This document shows positions 24,649 through 37,185 of a DNA stretch of 64,000 nucleotides, one piece after another (the first letter of the stretch is position 1; each line of letters opens with the position of its first letter). The DNA comes from Rutidosis leptorrhynchoides. Its lineage: Eukaryota > Streptophyta > Magnoliopsida > Asterales > Asteraceae. The translations under genes and the position numbers were made by a program. The stretch lies in assembly GCF_046630445.1 (NCBI RefSeq), contig NC_092333.1, positions 707,945,001-708,009,000 of the forward strand. The letters are read 5' to 3'. A model generated the notes under the pieces. The model saw only the letters and a program-made list of their open reading frames with translations. It was not told the origin of the DNA and did not search any database.

Positions 24649-26903
24649 TGAAACAACCCAACCCGTACTCCGTACGCTATAAATTTTTTTTTTTATAATA
24701 TACACATTTATGCGCCAATTAAATATGTAGACCAACTCACAAGTTTCATTAAACCGTACAACCATTACCAATGTTTACAAAAGGCACAATGGCCGTTAAT
24801 TAAGTTAATACAATTTTGACCGAATACAATGGTAGTTTATAATCCAAACGACACTCGAGCATGGTTTGAGACTAAACTACCCAAAACATTAGGCCAACTT
24901 CCAAGCTTCAACAAAACATCATCAAGGGCCACTTAATGCCCGATAACCCCTTTGCCCTTATCCGTACCTGCGACTAAAAAGATAAACAACGAGAGGGGTA
25001 AGCTAACGCTTAGTGAATGCAATAATTATACACGTACATATATAATATACTTACTTGCAAACACTTAAACACATACCGCATACACGCTAGCAACACAATT
25101 AGCTTATCATCTCAATTATAAACTATAAACTTCCAATATCACAAGCTAGCAATGCAATAGCATATATACAAACCGTACAATATAATATGCTTACACTACA
25201 ACACAATAACCATGGTTAACCAATCGTACAAGGGATGGTACTCGAATTTCCCATTGGTGTTCATAACATCCATTAGTGTACTTAGCACCTCGTATCACTA
25301 ACCCCCGGGTGGCATCTTAACACCTCGATACTTTACCCTCGGGTGGCGTCTTAACACCTCGACACTTCACCCTTTAACATGGAGTGGCGTCTTAACACCT
25401 CGACACTTCACTCCTAGGTGGCATCTTAACACCTCGATGCTTCACCTCGAGTGGCATCTTAACACCTCGATGCTTCACTCGTCACGTGAAACGTGGTGTC
25501 TTAACACCTCGACACTTCACATCTCACGCTACCACAAATAAATATATTATATACCTACGCATATAATTATTCCACTCACCTTAACACTTCGGTGGTGATT
25601 TAAATGCTTCCGAAGGCTTCAAAGCAAAGTATCTAATTACATAAGTACACATTCGATTACACAACTAGTGGAATTAACCACATTACACTTACTTGAGCAT
25701 TTAATGACCCAATTCGCATTAAATGACTCAACCATACCAAAACCGCCCTTAAATGGCCAAGACCCGACTTTAATCACTAAAGCTAGTAAATTAAGTCTAC
25801 TAACATCAACTAACACAAACTTAGGTTAATTCATACCCATTTCACCCAAACTAGGTCAACTAGCCCATTTTGGATCCATTTAACACTTTCACTACCAAAC
25901 TTGTCAAACATGACCCAAATAACATCTCTTTCAACTTTAACAAGCGTGTTAGTGACTAAAAACGCCATTTAACATTTATAACCCCAAATCATAAGACCAA
26001 ACCCTAGGTTATGGCCATTTGGGTTTTCTTTCCTCAACACAACCCAAGTTCGCCCATTTTAACCCCAAATGGGTCACATAAGTTCCAAATGAACAAAACC
26101 CTAGCATAAACTAATTAAAACTCAAAACTTAGAGTTAGAACTTACCGAGACTATCAACGCGTAGCTAGAGACACAAGGAACAACTTTAATTCTTGCTCCA
26201 AAGATCAACCCTCAATCCTTCACTCTCAAATCTTGCTTTTAATTCAATTGGGTTTTAAGTTTTGGGAGAGAAATTGGAAAGAAAAGAGAAAAGAAATAAA
26301 TGAAATGGATGAGTGGTTGGGATTTAATGCTCCCATCTGATTTATACGCGAAATTACCAATTTACCCCTTGAAGTCATTCAATTTGAGCTAAAATCGGAG
26401 TCAGAACTGCAGAGTTGTCGCGGCGCGGCGCTATATGTCGCGGCGCGACATTACAAAGGAAAAACAACCTCTCTTAACCCACTTTCTGAACCTGGTTCGC
26501 TTGAAATGCCGCGGCGCGGACCCCTTTGTCGCGGCGCGACACATAAGGGGAAAATCGACCCTTCTTAATCCAATTGCTGATCTGGATTTGCTTTATATGC
26601 CGCGGCGCGGCCCAATGTGTCGCGGCGCGGCATTGGCCGTCACCTGGACACTTCGACAACCTTAAACAAAATTTGATTTTATTTAATTCGTACACTTAAA
26701 TCTCGCTTCCTATATTCGCCTAACCTTCAACAATAGTCTCATAAGACTTAACGCTAACAAAGCCCATGTATAAACTTGTATTCGCACACATTATCAAGTA
26801 TATATACATATATCTAGACATTTTCGCATAGTCTAGCAAGTTACAAACGTACAATGATTAAGTATGTACCTTTCAATATGTACGGGAAAAACGGGATGTT
26901 ACA
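24649..26903 (-). repeat. R2 5' LTR
   Basis: 2255 bp. On its own strand it starts TGTAACATCCCGTTTT, sharing its first 12 bases with the R1 LTR. It contains the minisatellite at about 25289-25525 and three pairs of CGCGGCGCG-type words at about 26415-26635. Confidence 0.93.
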
Positions 26904-29154
26904 GGTCCCGGATTGTAGCGTTTTTGTTTGTTTCAAGCCGATATAATCTATTAAATTTATCTTTTAGTAACTCATCACCCAACCATCTTTCTTCCCAAAA
27001 ACTAGTGCTTGAACCGTCTACAATTCTTTTTTTAATTGAGTTGGCAAAAGCGCGTTCAAAATTATATAAACTTTTACCCACCTTAAGAATGCCCGCCCAT
27101 GTTGACGAAAGTCGATTCGGTGGAAGAGAAAGAGAGGTGCTAAGTCCTCCCTCCTCCCCATAAATACTTTTTATAATAGACACCCACAGTGACCCACTTT
27201 CAGATTTAAAACGCCACCACCATTTTGCAAGTAATGCACGATTTTTTATGATCAAAGGGGCAATATCTAACCCACCAAAATCCCGAGGCCTAAGACAAGT
27301 GTCCCATTTAATCCATGTCATTTTGGAGACATCGGTCGACCCGCCCCAAAAGAACCGACGCCTCAAACCCTCCAATTTATCAATGACACAAGAAGGGGCC
27401 GAATACAAAGAAAAGAAATAAAGAGGTAGGCTAGATAATACCGATTTGATTAATGTGAGCCTTCCTCCAAACGAGAGAGACTTAGCTTTCCAGTCGGCTA
27501 GTCTTTTGCTGAACTTTTCAAACACCGGGTCCCATGCTTTGGATTGTTTCATCGACGAGCCAATTGGGAGACCTAGATAAGTGATAGGTAGAGTACCCGC
27601 CATGCAACACAACCATTCTGCCATATCTTTCGTTTCTTCATTTGAGACCCCAAGACCGTAAACAAAACTTTTGTGAAAGTTTATTTTCAACCCCGAAGCC
27701 GATTCAAAGCATTTTAGGATTTTTGTGAGATTTTGCACATTTCTTCTATTCCATGCTCCAAAAAATAGGGTATCATCCGCATATTGCAAGTGCGTGACCC
27801 GGACATCCCCGCGCCCGATTTGAATTCCCGAAAAACGATTATTTGCTGCAGCAGTTTTGGTTAGATGATTCAAACCCTCGGCTACCATGATGAATAGATA
27901 GGGAGATAATGGATCACCTTGTCGTACACCTTTTCGAAGGGAGAATTCTTTTGTGGGGGAACCGTTTATTAAGATAGAGATAGATGCGGATGAAAGGCAT
28001 GAATAGATCCATTTCCGCCACCTTATACCAAAACCCATATGCCCCATGATTTCCATTAAAAAGTCCCAGTTAATATTATCGAATGCTTTCTCAAAATCCA
28101 CTTTAAAAATGAAACCTTTTCTTTTAGTTGCTTTGATGTCATGAAGCACTTCGCTAGCGATTAAAACCCCATCAAGGATGTACCGATTTTTGATGTAAGC
28201 ACTTTGTTCAAAACCTATAACCGACGAGATTACCCTTTGAAGCCTTTTAGTTAACACTTTTGATAAAATTTTGTAGAAGCTCCCGATTAAACTAATAGGA
28301 CGGTAGTCGCCAAAACCTTGAGGGTCTTTTTTTTCCGGAATTAATGCCACAAAGGAAGAATTACACCCTTTTGAAATTTCTCCCACTTCCCAGAATCGAT
28401 TGAACGCTGCGAGAAGTTCCCCCTTTACCAACTCCCAATATTGTTTTAAAAACTTCATGTTAAAACCATCAGGTCCCGGGGCTTTTTCACCGCCACAATC
28501 CTTTATAGCTTCTAGAATTTCAGTAAGAGTAAAAGGTGCTTCAAGACCCGACGCCTCTTCATTGGAAAGTTTCTTATTTAACGGACCACGTATTTTGAAC
28601 GTTCTAACATTTGAATCACTAAACTTGTTTTGGAAGTAGCTGAGAGCTGCCAATTTTATTTCCTCCGGCTTTTCTGTCCATAGTCCGTTAATGTTAATAC
28701 CCCGAATATTGTTTTTGTTTTGCCTTCGTTTGATACATGAATGGAAAAATTTGCTATTTTCATCCCCATCAGTAATCCATTTAATCCTAGCCTTTTGCTT
28801 CAAGATTTCTGCTTTTTCTTTGTCTTTTTGGAACCATTTTTTCCTAGAATCTAACCATGACGCTATTTCCACATCCGTAAGGTCACGGATTCCAACTAAA
28901 CCATCCCACTTTGCAGCCTCTTTTTGGAGTATGTCGATTTCAACATTTAAACTATTAAATCGAGGATTACATTTCTCTTTCAATATCTCTTTGACATGCT
29001 TCAACTTATCTCGAAAAACACAGTCAGCCCTCGGATTTCTAATATTAACCCCCCACGCAGCTTTTATTACCTCATCACTTTTACCATCCTCGAACCAGTT
29101 GTTAAAAATTCTAGTGGGTCTCGGTCCAAAGTCATTATCCGAATTCTTCAACAT
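26904..29154 (-). pseudogene. LINE ORF2, reverse transcriptase piece
   Basis: About 750 codons, open. It carries the non-LTR RT series: GGEKAPGPDGFNMKFLKQYW, FVALIPEKKDPQGFGDYRPI, IFKVDFEKAFDNINWDF, RKGVRQGDPLSPYLF and THLQYADDTLFFG (catalytic YADD), then the plant-L1 region ITYLGLPIGSS and WKAKSLSFGGRLTLIKSVLSS. The endonuclease SDH motif (EYSDHCPIM) lies just upstream of this frame's first Met. The frame runs into the R2 LTR at 26904. The RT core shows no missing catalytic residue. Confidence 0.92.
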
Positions 29155-29839
29155 GATGGGGCAATGATCAGAGTATTCTCTATCAAGAGTACACGCAGTT
29201 ATTCCATCCCATGAAGCTAACCCTGATTCTGAAACTAAGAACTGTCAAGTTTGCTATACTTTAGACCGTCATCGCTTATCCTTGTAAATTTCATACCCCC
29301 ATAGGGATTTCAATAAGGTTAGACGTATCAATGAAGTCGTTAAACATTTTAGCCCTGTATTCAATAAAGTCGCAATTTTTCCTTTCCGATTTTCGCCTCA
29401 CTTCATTGAAATCTCCACAAATAATCCAATCGTCAACGTCAACCTGCATGATATTCTCAAGACTTTCCCAAAATTTACGTTTCAAATTATCATTATGGGG
29501 CCCATAGATATTTATAATGATCGAGTCCACTGACTTCCCCGCCCATCGACCTCTAATTCCCAAAAAGAAATCCTTTTCAACTGCCCCGGATACACATAAT
29601 CTAGAAGGGTCCCATATGAGTAATGACCCACCCGAAAAACCAATAGATGATTTAAAAACGTAGTTAAAATTTTGGTGTCCCCATAACAATTCAACCAGAC
29701 CCTCTTTAACATTTTCCTTTTTTGTCTCTTGAATAGCGAGTATGTCCGGATTATGAAAACGAATCAATTTTTTTAGCCATTTAAATTTGTTTTTTTCTCT
29801 TTTCCCCAACCCACGTACATTTAAGGAGATTATCTTCAT
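29155..29839 (-). pseudogene. LINE ORF2, AP-endonuclease piece
   Basis: ORF2 starts at MKIISLNVRGLG (29839), 44 nt after the end of ORF1. APE-type endonuclease residues are visible: the Asn of SLNVRG, the Glu of AIQETK, YGPHND, and WIICGDFNEVR. The open frame closes at 29291. The sequence from there to 29155 still codes for KFTRISDDGLKYSKLD and SWDGITACTLDREYSDHCP but in shifted frames, consistent with two small indels (about 29290 and 29235). The endonuclease would nick target DNA for target-primed reverse transcription. Confidence 0.88.
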
Positions 29840-29883
29840 TTAACAAGATTAAAATAAAACAAAACGAGATACAGAGTAAGAAA

Positions 29884-32313
29884 TTACTTCCCTGTTGTAG
29901 ACTCGACCCATTCCAGTCCGATGTCTTCACCAAATTCTTTTAAGCCCAAGCTACCATTCGAGATCGCTTTATCGTTACTTGAATCAGAAACACTAGAAGC
30001 CTTCCCTTTCGTGGCAGTCTTTTTTTTAACAGCCTTTTTGTTGTCTGCCTTGTGGCTTTCGGAAAAGTGACTATCCCTTGATGGCCGCTCACATACCAAG
30101 TCATCCTTCTTTTCTAAATCCACCTTGCTGCTTGTCTCCACTTTATTAGCTAGGTTCTTTTTCTCTTGCCCCTTATTATTTTGTGAAGGCAGCCACTTAT
30201 GTAATTCATGGGTGTATTTTGGTGATGGTAAAAAGCCCGGTGGACAATCGGCGTCAAATTGACCCTCAAAGAGTACTTTGGTTGTGGCATCCATGGTTTC
30301 TGAATTTTGCGCATTGGGATCGATATTCTTTTCAAACTGAGGGGTGTAAGTAGTGCCCGGTGTGTAATTAGGGATAGGAGGAGGCACATCTGGAATGTCC
30401 AACCCGTTTGCTAACTTACCGCCCATATCTTCCGTCTCATTTGCAAGCCCATGTCCCAGCCCGTTCTTTTTTGTGTTTTCAGAGCCCGTTTCCATTTGTT
30501 GCTCTTTAGGATCAATACCCTTACAGTTATCCACCTCCATCTCGTGAGTTCGAGGGATTTGAATCTCCTCAGTAGCATTGTTGCGTGCACTGCTTCCATT
30601 ACCATCTTCAGTATTTGGCACATTTGAGCTCGATGTGCAAGCTGGTTCTCTACTCACCTTGTTCCCGTTAAAAGAGCTATCTGAAGCCCAACATCTAGAT
30701 TGTTGGTCATTTTGATCGTCCAGGGAGATATTGTGTTTAAGATTGTCACTGAAAAAATTATATGAGAAATCCGATTGCACCTCGTCTTCATCGTTGATAT
30801 GATCATTATGAACCGGGGATTCTGAGTCCGATATTCCTTCACTACCTTCACTGTCATCTTGTTTTGGGTTAACATCCACTTCGAAGATATCTTTAGTTTC
30901 TTCCGAGACATAAGCAAAGAAAATCGAACTCTTGGATATAACCCTCACAATATCATGTACTAAATGTGCGTCATGTAATTTTACGAGCACCTTACCTACG
31001 ACCAGGTTTTGATTGCCCGTCAAAGAACAGTTTGAGAAATCTAAAGGTTGTCCCCACCAACTTGCAATTGATCTAAAGGTTTTCTCCTTCCAGAATTGTA
31101 CCGGAATACCCGTGATGTTTAGCCATGTAATCCGACCTTGGTATTGATGACTTTCTTCCCATTTACGAATGTTAGACATCCATTTGTGTACACAATGATT
31201 TTTCGCATTTAAAATTTGGGCAGCTTGTTCCTCAGACTCAAAGATTATCATGATCTCCATCCCACCCAGATATTTTACCTCGACGTTATTCAAATTTTCC
31301 ATTTCACAAAGGAATATAATGTGTTCAAGATATTCCAGTTTTAGAATGGTACCAATTATTGATTTCTTTAAGAGCTCTTTGTCAATATCATTGTCTTCAA
31401 CTGAAACAACCCTAAACTTTCCATTACAATCCCATCGATTATACCAACCCATATCGTTTAATTCCTTCGATATATTTCTCCTGTTTCCTTCTTTGTTTCC
31501 TACAACATCATTAAATGGCCTGCCATCTGTATGCCCATTTTTGGGAATGGGGTGTACGTATGGGTTTTTTACCTGCTGTGGTTTGGGTGCTAGTGCCTCA
31601 GCTTGAGAACCACTGGAATAGGCATTTCGGTCGTATGCCTTAAAGGCCCTGAACCACCCACTTCCAATGTAAATAGAGTTTAACCTTTTAAGAAGGAAGT
31701 CAAGATCGTTTACCTCTACGAATCTAGCAAAACCGAATTTATTACCATTCTTCAGTCTTTTGGTGAAATGAATGAATATGTCCTGCACTTTTCCGTATCG
31801 TCCCAGAAAGCATCGAAGTTCCTCCTTATCCCACGACTCTGGGAAACCGTAGACCATCACAGACGAAATCATTGTTTCGTTTAAAGGCTGAGACGGATTG
31901 TTAATTTTTGGGTTATGTTTGATTGGGATATTGTTGGGAGAAGTAGCAGCGTTTTTTGGTTTTTCATATGAAGATTCGTTTGTTCGCTTAGGGTTTCCAA
32001 TTGGCACCCACTTTTGTCGGTACATTGGCCGTGATGGATTAGGGTTACCAAAACGGTTAATTAGGTCTCTTGCGTTTGATCGATTTGATTTATGATTATC
32101 ATTACCTTTTCTCCTTCTCGTCACCACCTCCCAACCGTCATCGTCTTGTTGTTTGAGGGTGGAAGATGAGGGGTTGTGTATGTTGTGGGGGTGGTGGTAT
32201 CGCTGTTGGTGTGGTGGTGGGTATTGGCGGCGGCTGGAGGTGGCCGGAGTAAAGGGTGACGTAGGGATGGGGAGGATTGGGGGGGATCGCATTTTAGGGT
32301 TGGTAAAGCTCAC
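29884..32313 (-). CDS. LINE ORF1, RRM-type nucleic-acid-binding protein
   Basis: 809 residues, fully open, starting MSFTNPKMRSPPILPIP. A Pro/His/Arg-rich N-terminus precedes an RRM at about residues 150-225, with RNP2 VMVYGF (152-157) and RNP1 NKFGFARF (191-198). A second globular part (about 310-460) contains WLNITGIPVQFWKEKTFRSIA, which resembles the DUF4283 region of plant retroelement proteins. The C-terminal half is acidic, Ser/Asn-rich and probably disordered, ending in Lys-rich patches. RRM-bearing ORF1 proteins are known for plant L1 LINEs, where they coat the element RNA. No CCHC knuckle is seen. Confidence 0.9.
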   Translation of the reverse strand: MSFTNPKMRSPPILPIPTSPFTPATSSRRQYPPPHQQRYHHPHNIHNPSSSTLKQQDDDGWEVVTRRRKGNDNHKSNRSNARDLINRFGNPNPSRPMYRQKWVPIGNPKRTNESSYEKPKNAATSPNNIPIKHNPKINNPSQPLNETMISSVMVYGFPESWDKEELRCFLGRYGKVQDIFIHFTKRLKNGNKFGFARFVEVNDLDFLLKRLNSIYIGSGWFRAFKAYDRNAYSSGSQAEALAPKPQQVKNPYVHPIPKNGHTDGRPFNDVVGNKEGNRRNISKELNDMGWYNRWDCNGKFRVVSVEDNDIDKELLKKSIIGTILKLEYLEHIIFLCEMENLNNVEVKYLGGMEIMIIFESEEQAAQILNAKNHCVHKWMSNIRKWEESHQYQGRITWLNITGIPVQFWKEKTFRSIASWWGQPLDFSNCSLTGNQNLVVGKVLVKLHDAHLVHDIVRVISKSSIFFAYVSEETKDIFEVDVNPKQDDSEGSEGISDSESPVHNDHINDEDEVQSDFSYNFFSDNLKHNISLDDQNDQQSRCWASDSSFNGNKVSREPACTSSSNVPNTEDGNGSSARNNATEEIQIPRTHEMEVDNCKGIDPKEQQMETGSENTKKNGLGHGLANETEDMGGKLANGLDIPDVPPPIPNYTPGTTYTPQFEKNIDPNAQNSETMDATTKVLFEGQFDADCPPGFLPSPKYTHELHKWLPSQNNKGQEKKNLANKVETSSKVDLEKKDDLVCERPSRDSHFSESHKADNKKAVKKKTATKGKASSVSDSSNDKAISNGSLGLKEFGEDIGLEWVESTTGK

Positions 32314-32353
32314 TTTAGTTAGTGGTAGCTTTGTTATTATCTGGATATAGAAT

Positions 32354-34293
32354 AATACTCGTAGTAAGCTAACATCTTAAATTTAATGAAACTCTACAAC
32401 TATAGAGAACACAAGTTACCTCATTTAACACTTGAAGTGAGCTGTTCCAAAAAAAAAAACACTTGAAGTGAAATTGTCACACTTAACTTGTCTCGTCTGT
32501 TATTCAAAATGTTGGAACTTTTTGCTAAAGGTAAAGAATATCAAAGTAAATAGCATAACTGAACGTTTAAACTAACTTAAACAATAATCATTCAATAGTC
32601 TTCATGGTTCAGTCAATTTTTTATATATAGTAGAATGATAAACGATCAGATACACGTGAATATGTATATTGTTGGATTTTGTTACTGTTTAATAAATAAA
32701 TGTAGTACTTGAGTAATCAATTACTGAAATTGAGCTAGCAAACATTACTAGAGACTAGACGATTTGGTCAAGCCAATTTCTATGTTTGAGAAATAAAGAG
32801 TATCTCAAATTGTTGGTTACTTGAGATAAGAATCAATTCTTGGGCATCTTTGGATGTTATGACTTCCAAGTAAACTTTTAACTATACAGAGCATTTTGGA
32901 TTAAGACATGAAAACATTCCATTATTGCAATCAGAGCACCACTTATAAGATATCGTTCCATGCAGGCAAGAGTTCGAATACGAATAGGTAGTGGTACTGA
33001 AATATGACTAGAGATTCGATTTCTGTATCGGTTTTTTGTTTGATACTGATCGGTTTAATACCGGTAAAACGGATTAGAAAACCGATTTTTGAAGTAGTCA
33101 TTACACATACTAAAACTTAATTACTCACCTTCCAACAATCCAACAATTGTATTTATATTGCAAACTTACTATGCTTGAAAAAATGAAAGTAACAATATAG
33201 TTTGCATCATTCTACAACAAAACAAAACTTACAAACTTTAGTAAAAGTTAATATATCCCGGCGCTTTACTTGCATGGAGAAATTATTTACCCGGTATGAT
33301 TATGATAGAAATTATTTAATGCAACCTTATTATTAATCCTTTAAAGCTTGATTGCTTCTACTTTTCTACTGGTCCACTAAGAACATTTTGAAGTTTTGTC
33401 AACATAAGACTATTCCTGATACTAGCTATGATGTCAGAGTCGGATTGTGCAGTTTTTGATAAAAAAGTGGGTTTTTGACTGTGACTGTATTTGACTCTCG
33501 TTAACCCAAAATGTCAAGTTTTTGTGTCAAATATTTGGTGAGTGATATGGTAAAATCTGATTGGAAGGTGGGTATAAAAAATTAATAAATAACAAAAAAA
33601 TATACACACTCTCTCACCTGATTGGTGCATCTCCCTCACGCTCCATCTTTCCACCGTCAACATTCCGACTGACGCCGGATTCCGTCAAAAACTGACGCCG
33701 CGATATCAGGCGTCAGATCCGTCACCATTTGCAAACTCATTTGACGGAAGTGATTTGACGCTGGGTTATGTACAGTCTAATGTGCAGGTGGTTCAACTTA
33801 TATATGAACTAGTTGGAGAGGGTCTGTTTTTGTAAGGACTAGTTGTACTTGTTTTGTTAATATGAAAAATGTAGTCGAAGCTAATGTGAATTCTGCTTTA
33901 TTGTAATTAGCACAAAACAGGTTGTTCGTTTCCCGGACGCTGTAACAATTATAAGCCAATATTTGCATCTTCTAGAATCTGTGTAACCAAAATCAATTCG
34001 ACAGCCGTATTGATATCGAAATTCAGAAACCGAAACCAATACCGGTCACTTACTCGGTTCGGGATTCTGTAGTCACTTTAGGACAAAATCGGTATCAAAT
34101 ACCATCCCTAGTTTTATGCTATTTGGACTCCTTTTAAACAAACTAAGTAAAACCAACAATGCCTTCAGTCATACATGAAACATAAACAAGAAAATATGAA
34201 GTTGATACCTAAAACATAACATCCAAAATTCCTCAAAGGATTAACAAGCAGGACAATAAGTAACAAAACTACTCGCACCTGTTAACCAAAGAT
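32354..34293. other. Intergenic with a degenerate inverted-repeat element
   Basis: No gene is recognised. The duplicated phrase CACTTGAAGTGA brackets a short A-run near 32430-32471. Most of the rest is the candidate element at 33009-34110. Confidence 0.4.
33009..34110. mobile_element. Candidate DNA transposon remnant with imperfect terminal inverted repeats
   Basis: The left end TAGAGATTCGATTTCTGTATC resembles the inverted right end TAGGGATGGTATTTGATACC. Both ends continue into ATCGGTTTT / ACCGATTTT and CCGGT-rich sequence. TAGGGATGG ends occur on some plant hAT elements. No transposase frame and no convincing TSD were found. The GACGCC/CCGTCA-rich stretch at about 33650-33770 may be a second, nested element. 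Confidence 0.4.
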
Positions 34294-35856
<1,563 letters not shown>

Positions 35857-36358
35857 TTCAACACACTAAAAAACACAACTTAAGTTAACCCACCACATCC
35901 TATAGACATTATATCCATGACTACATGTCTAATTCTAATTATACATTAAATGCAAAAAAACACTGTTGATTAATTTTATACAACAAAGTTACACACTAGT
36001 TTTTGTTGGCTTCTGGTCGATATACAACCAAAAAACGAAATTTATTCACATAATCTAAAAACATTTTATTAATTGCACGCACAAAGTTGCAGGATCATGA
36101 ACTCAATGAACAAATCACAACTTATAGGTCAAACATGAAGTTCAATTAACGAAACACTAGGCATAAATAAAACATAACTGAAATTCAAAATCCTACTTAA
36201 TGTTTAATAACCTTGATAAAAACTTATATTGCAGATAAGAGAACAGAAACAAATTGTCATAACTTTATAATTGATTTAAGGTGAAATTAGTGAGCTCAGA
36301 ACCTAGGTTGCAGATAGGAAGACCTTAATTATTTTTGCATATAATAGCACTGAAATAA

Positions 36359-36420
<62 letters not shown>

Positions 36421-36600
36421 CCGAATCCTGATTGAAGGATTAAACTATCGAAGTCATCAAACATGTACGATCTACAGATATAATGATGCGAAATAACAAA
36501 CAGAGACTTACGTTGATGAAATTAGGTTTCGTGAAAGATTAATGATAACCGTAAACGCCACCAGCGATTAAGGGCCGTCTGTTATGTGTGAAGTATGAAG
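35857..36600 (-). other. RPL7 5' leader with a 646-nt leader intron
   Basis: A good donor (CATCAAC then GTAAGT, boundary 36512/36511) and an acceptor (TTTTTTAG, boundary 35866/35865) place an intron entirely in the 5' UTR, nine nt before the start codon. Leader introns are common in plant ribosomal protein genes. The transcription start is not fixed; 36600 is a guess. A long AT array lies in the intron. Confidence 0.7.
36362..36418. repeat. (AT)n microsatellite in the RPL7 leader intron
   Basis: About 28 AT units, likely length-polymorphic. It is the second long TA array in an intron of the window's two host genes. Confidence 0.95.
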
Positions 36601-36619
36601 GTCTGAAAAGAAATGAGAA

Positions 36620-36628
36620 TTAGGGTTT
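36620..36628 (-). promoter_or_regulatory. Telo-box upstream of RPL7
   Basis: The minus strand reads AAACCCTAA. Telo-boxes are known in promoters and leaders of plant ribosomal protein genes and act with site II elements in dividing cells. It lies just upstream of, or within, the presumed start region. Confidence 0.7.
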
Positions 36629-36657
36629 TGAAGGGTTTGCTGGTGATAGTTTAGTAA

Positions 36658-36744
36658 TGGGCTTAACTTTGACATATACAAACGGGCCCGTATGACCGAA
36701 CATAGTGGACCTATTAACATTTCAGAACCTATACTAATTGGGCT
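36658..36744 (-). promoter_or_regulatory. Two site II-like motifs (TGGGCT) upstream of RPL7
   Basis: TGGGCT occurs at 36658-36663 and 36739-36744 within AATGGGCTTAA and ATTGGGCTTAA, each followed by a similar AGTTTGA/ACTTTGA phrase, so the block looks duplicated. Site II (TGGGCY) elements bind TCP factors and cooperate with telo-boxes in plant ribosomal protein genes. Confidence 0.6.
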
Positions 36745-36776
36745 TAAGTTTGATATTTACATATGGACACATACTT

Positions 36777-37185
36777 TTTTTTTTCTTTTTTTTTAAGGGA
36801 AATTATTCAAAATACACTTTTTTTAAGGCTTCAAACAAAATACACTTTTTAAAAAAAAATTGTCTGTCAGCTACCTTGTAATACACTTTTTAAGACACCA
36901 ATAATACTTATCAGTCGACACCTACAACAAGGTAGTAGACAGTAACAACAAGGCAGTAGACGGTCAGCTACCTTGTAATTGGCTGTCTACTGCTTTGTTC
37001 TCACTGTCTACTACCTTGTTGTTACTGTCTACTACTATGTAAAAATGGTAGTAGACGACATATAAAGGTGGTAGACAGAAATCCCGTCTACCGAATGGTG
37101 TAAAAAGGCAAATTTTTTTAAAAAGTGTATTTTGTTTGAAGCCTTAAAAAAAGTGTATTTTCATTAATTTCCCTTTTTGAAAAGC
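36777..37185 (-). mobile_element. Inverted-repeat (hairpin) element with A-rich tail and 17-bp TSD
   Basis: The arms start AAGGGAAATTA at 36795 and end at 37175; about 66 bp match between arms with few differences. The inner part also folds back through paired GTAGTAGACAGTAAC-type words. The outer flanks CATATGGACACATACTT (36760-36776) and CATATGGGCACATACTT (37186-37202) are direct repeats with one mismatch. On the minus strand the element ends in an A-rich tail (plus-strand T-runs at 36774-36794). It has no coding capacity. It could be a MITE-like fold-back, but the tail and long TSD resemble a retroposed RNA. Confidence 0.65.

Larger units (their letters stand above)
17579..26903 (-). mobile_element. 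R2: Ty3/gypsy chromovirus-like LTR retrotransposon, nearly whole
   Basis: 9.3 kb. 5' LTR 24649-26903 and 3' LTR 17579-19813 (minus orientation), with TG...CA ends. TSD GGTCC at 17574-17578 and 26904-26908. Primer site for initiator-Met tRNA at 24635-24646. A purine-rich tract (AAGTGGGGGAGAG on the minus strand) borders the 3' LTR. About eight substitutions and one length difference separate the LTRs, suggesting roughly 0.1-0.2 million years (by eye, rate 1.3e-8). The coding region is almost open, with about one break. Confidence 0.93.
7683..32339 (-). mobile_element. L1-type LINE, complete ends, split by two nested LTR elements
   Basis: Its own sequence adds up to about 6.55 kb, in three pieces: 26904-32339, 17427-17578 and 7683-8658. 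The 3' end reads TTTGCCGTT plus nine A on the minus strand. TSD TCTGGATATAGAAT at 7670-7683 and 32340-32353 (last base shared with the tail). Gene order is ORF1 (RRM protein), then ORF2 with endonuclease, reverse transcriptase and zinc-ribbon. The 5' leader before ORF1 is only about 26 nt. The matching TSDs show the two outermost pieces are one insertion. Confidence 0.93.
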
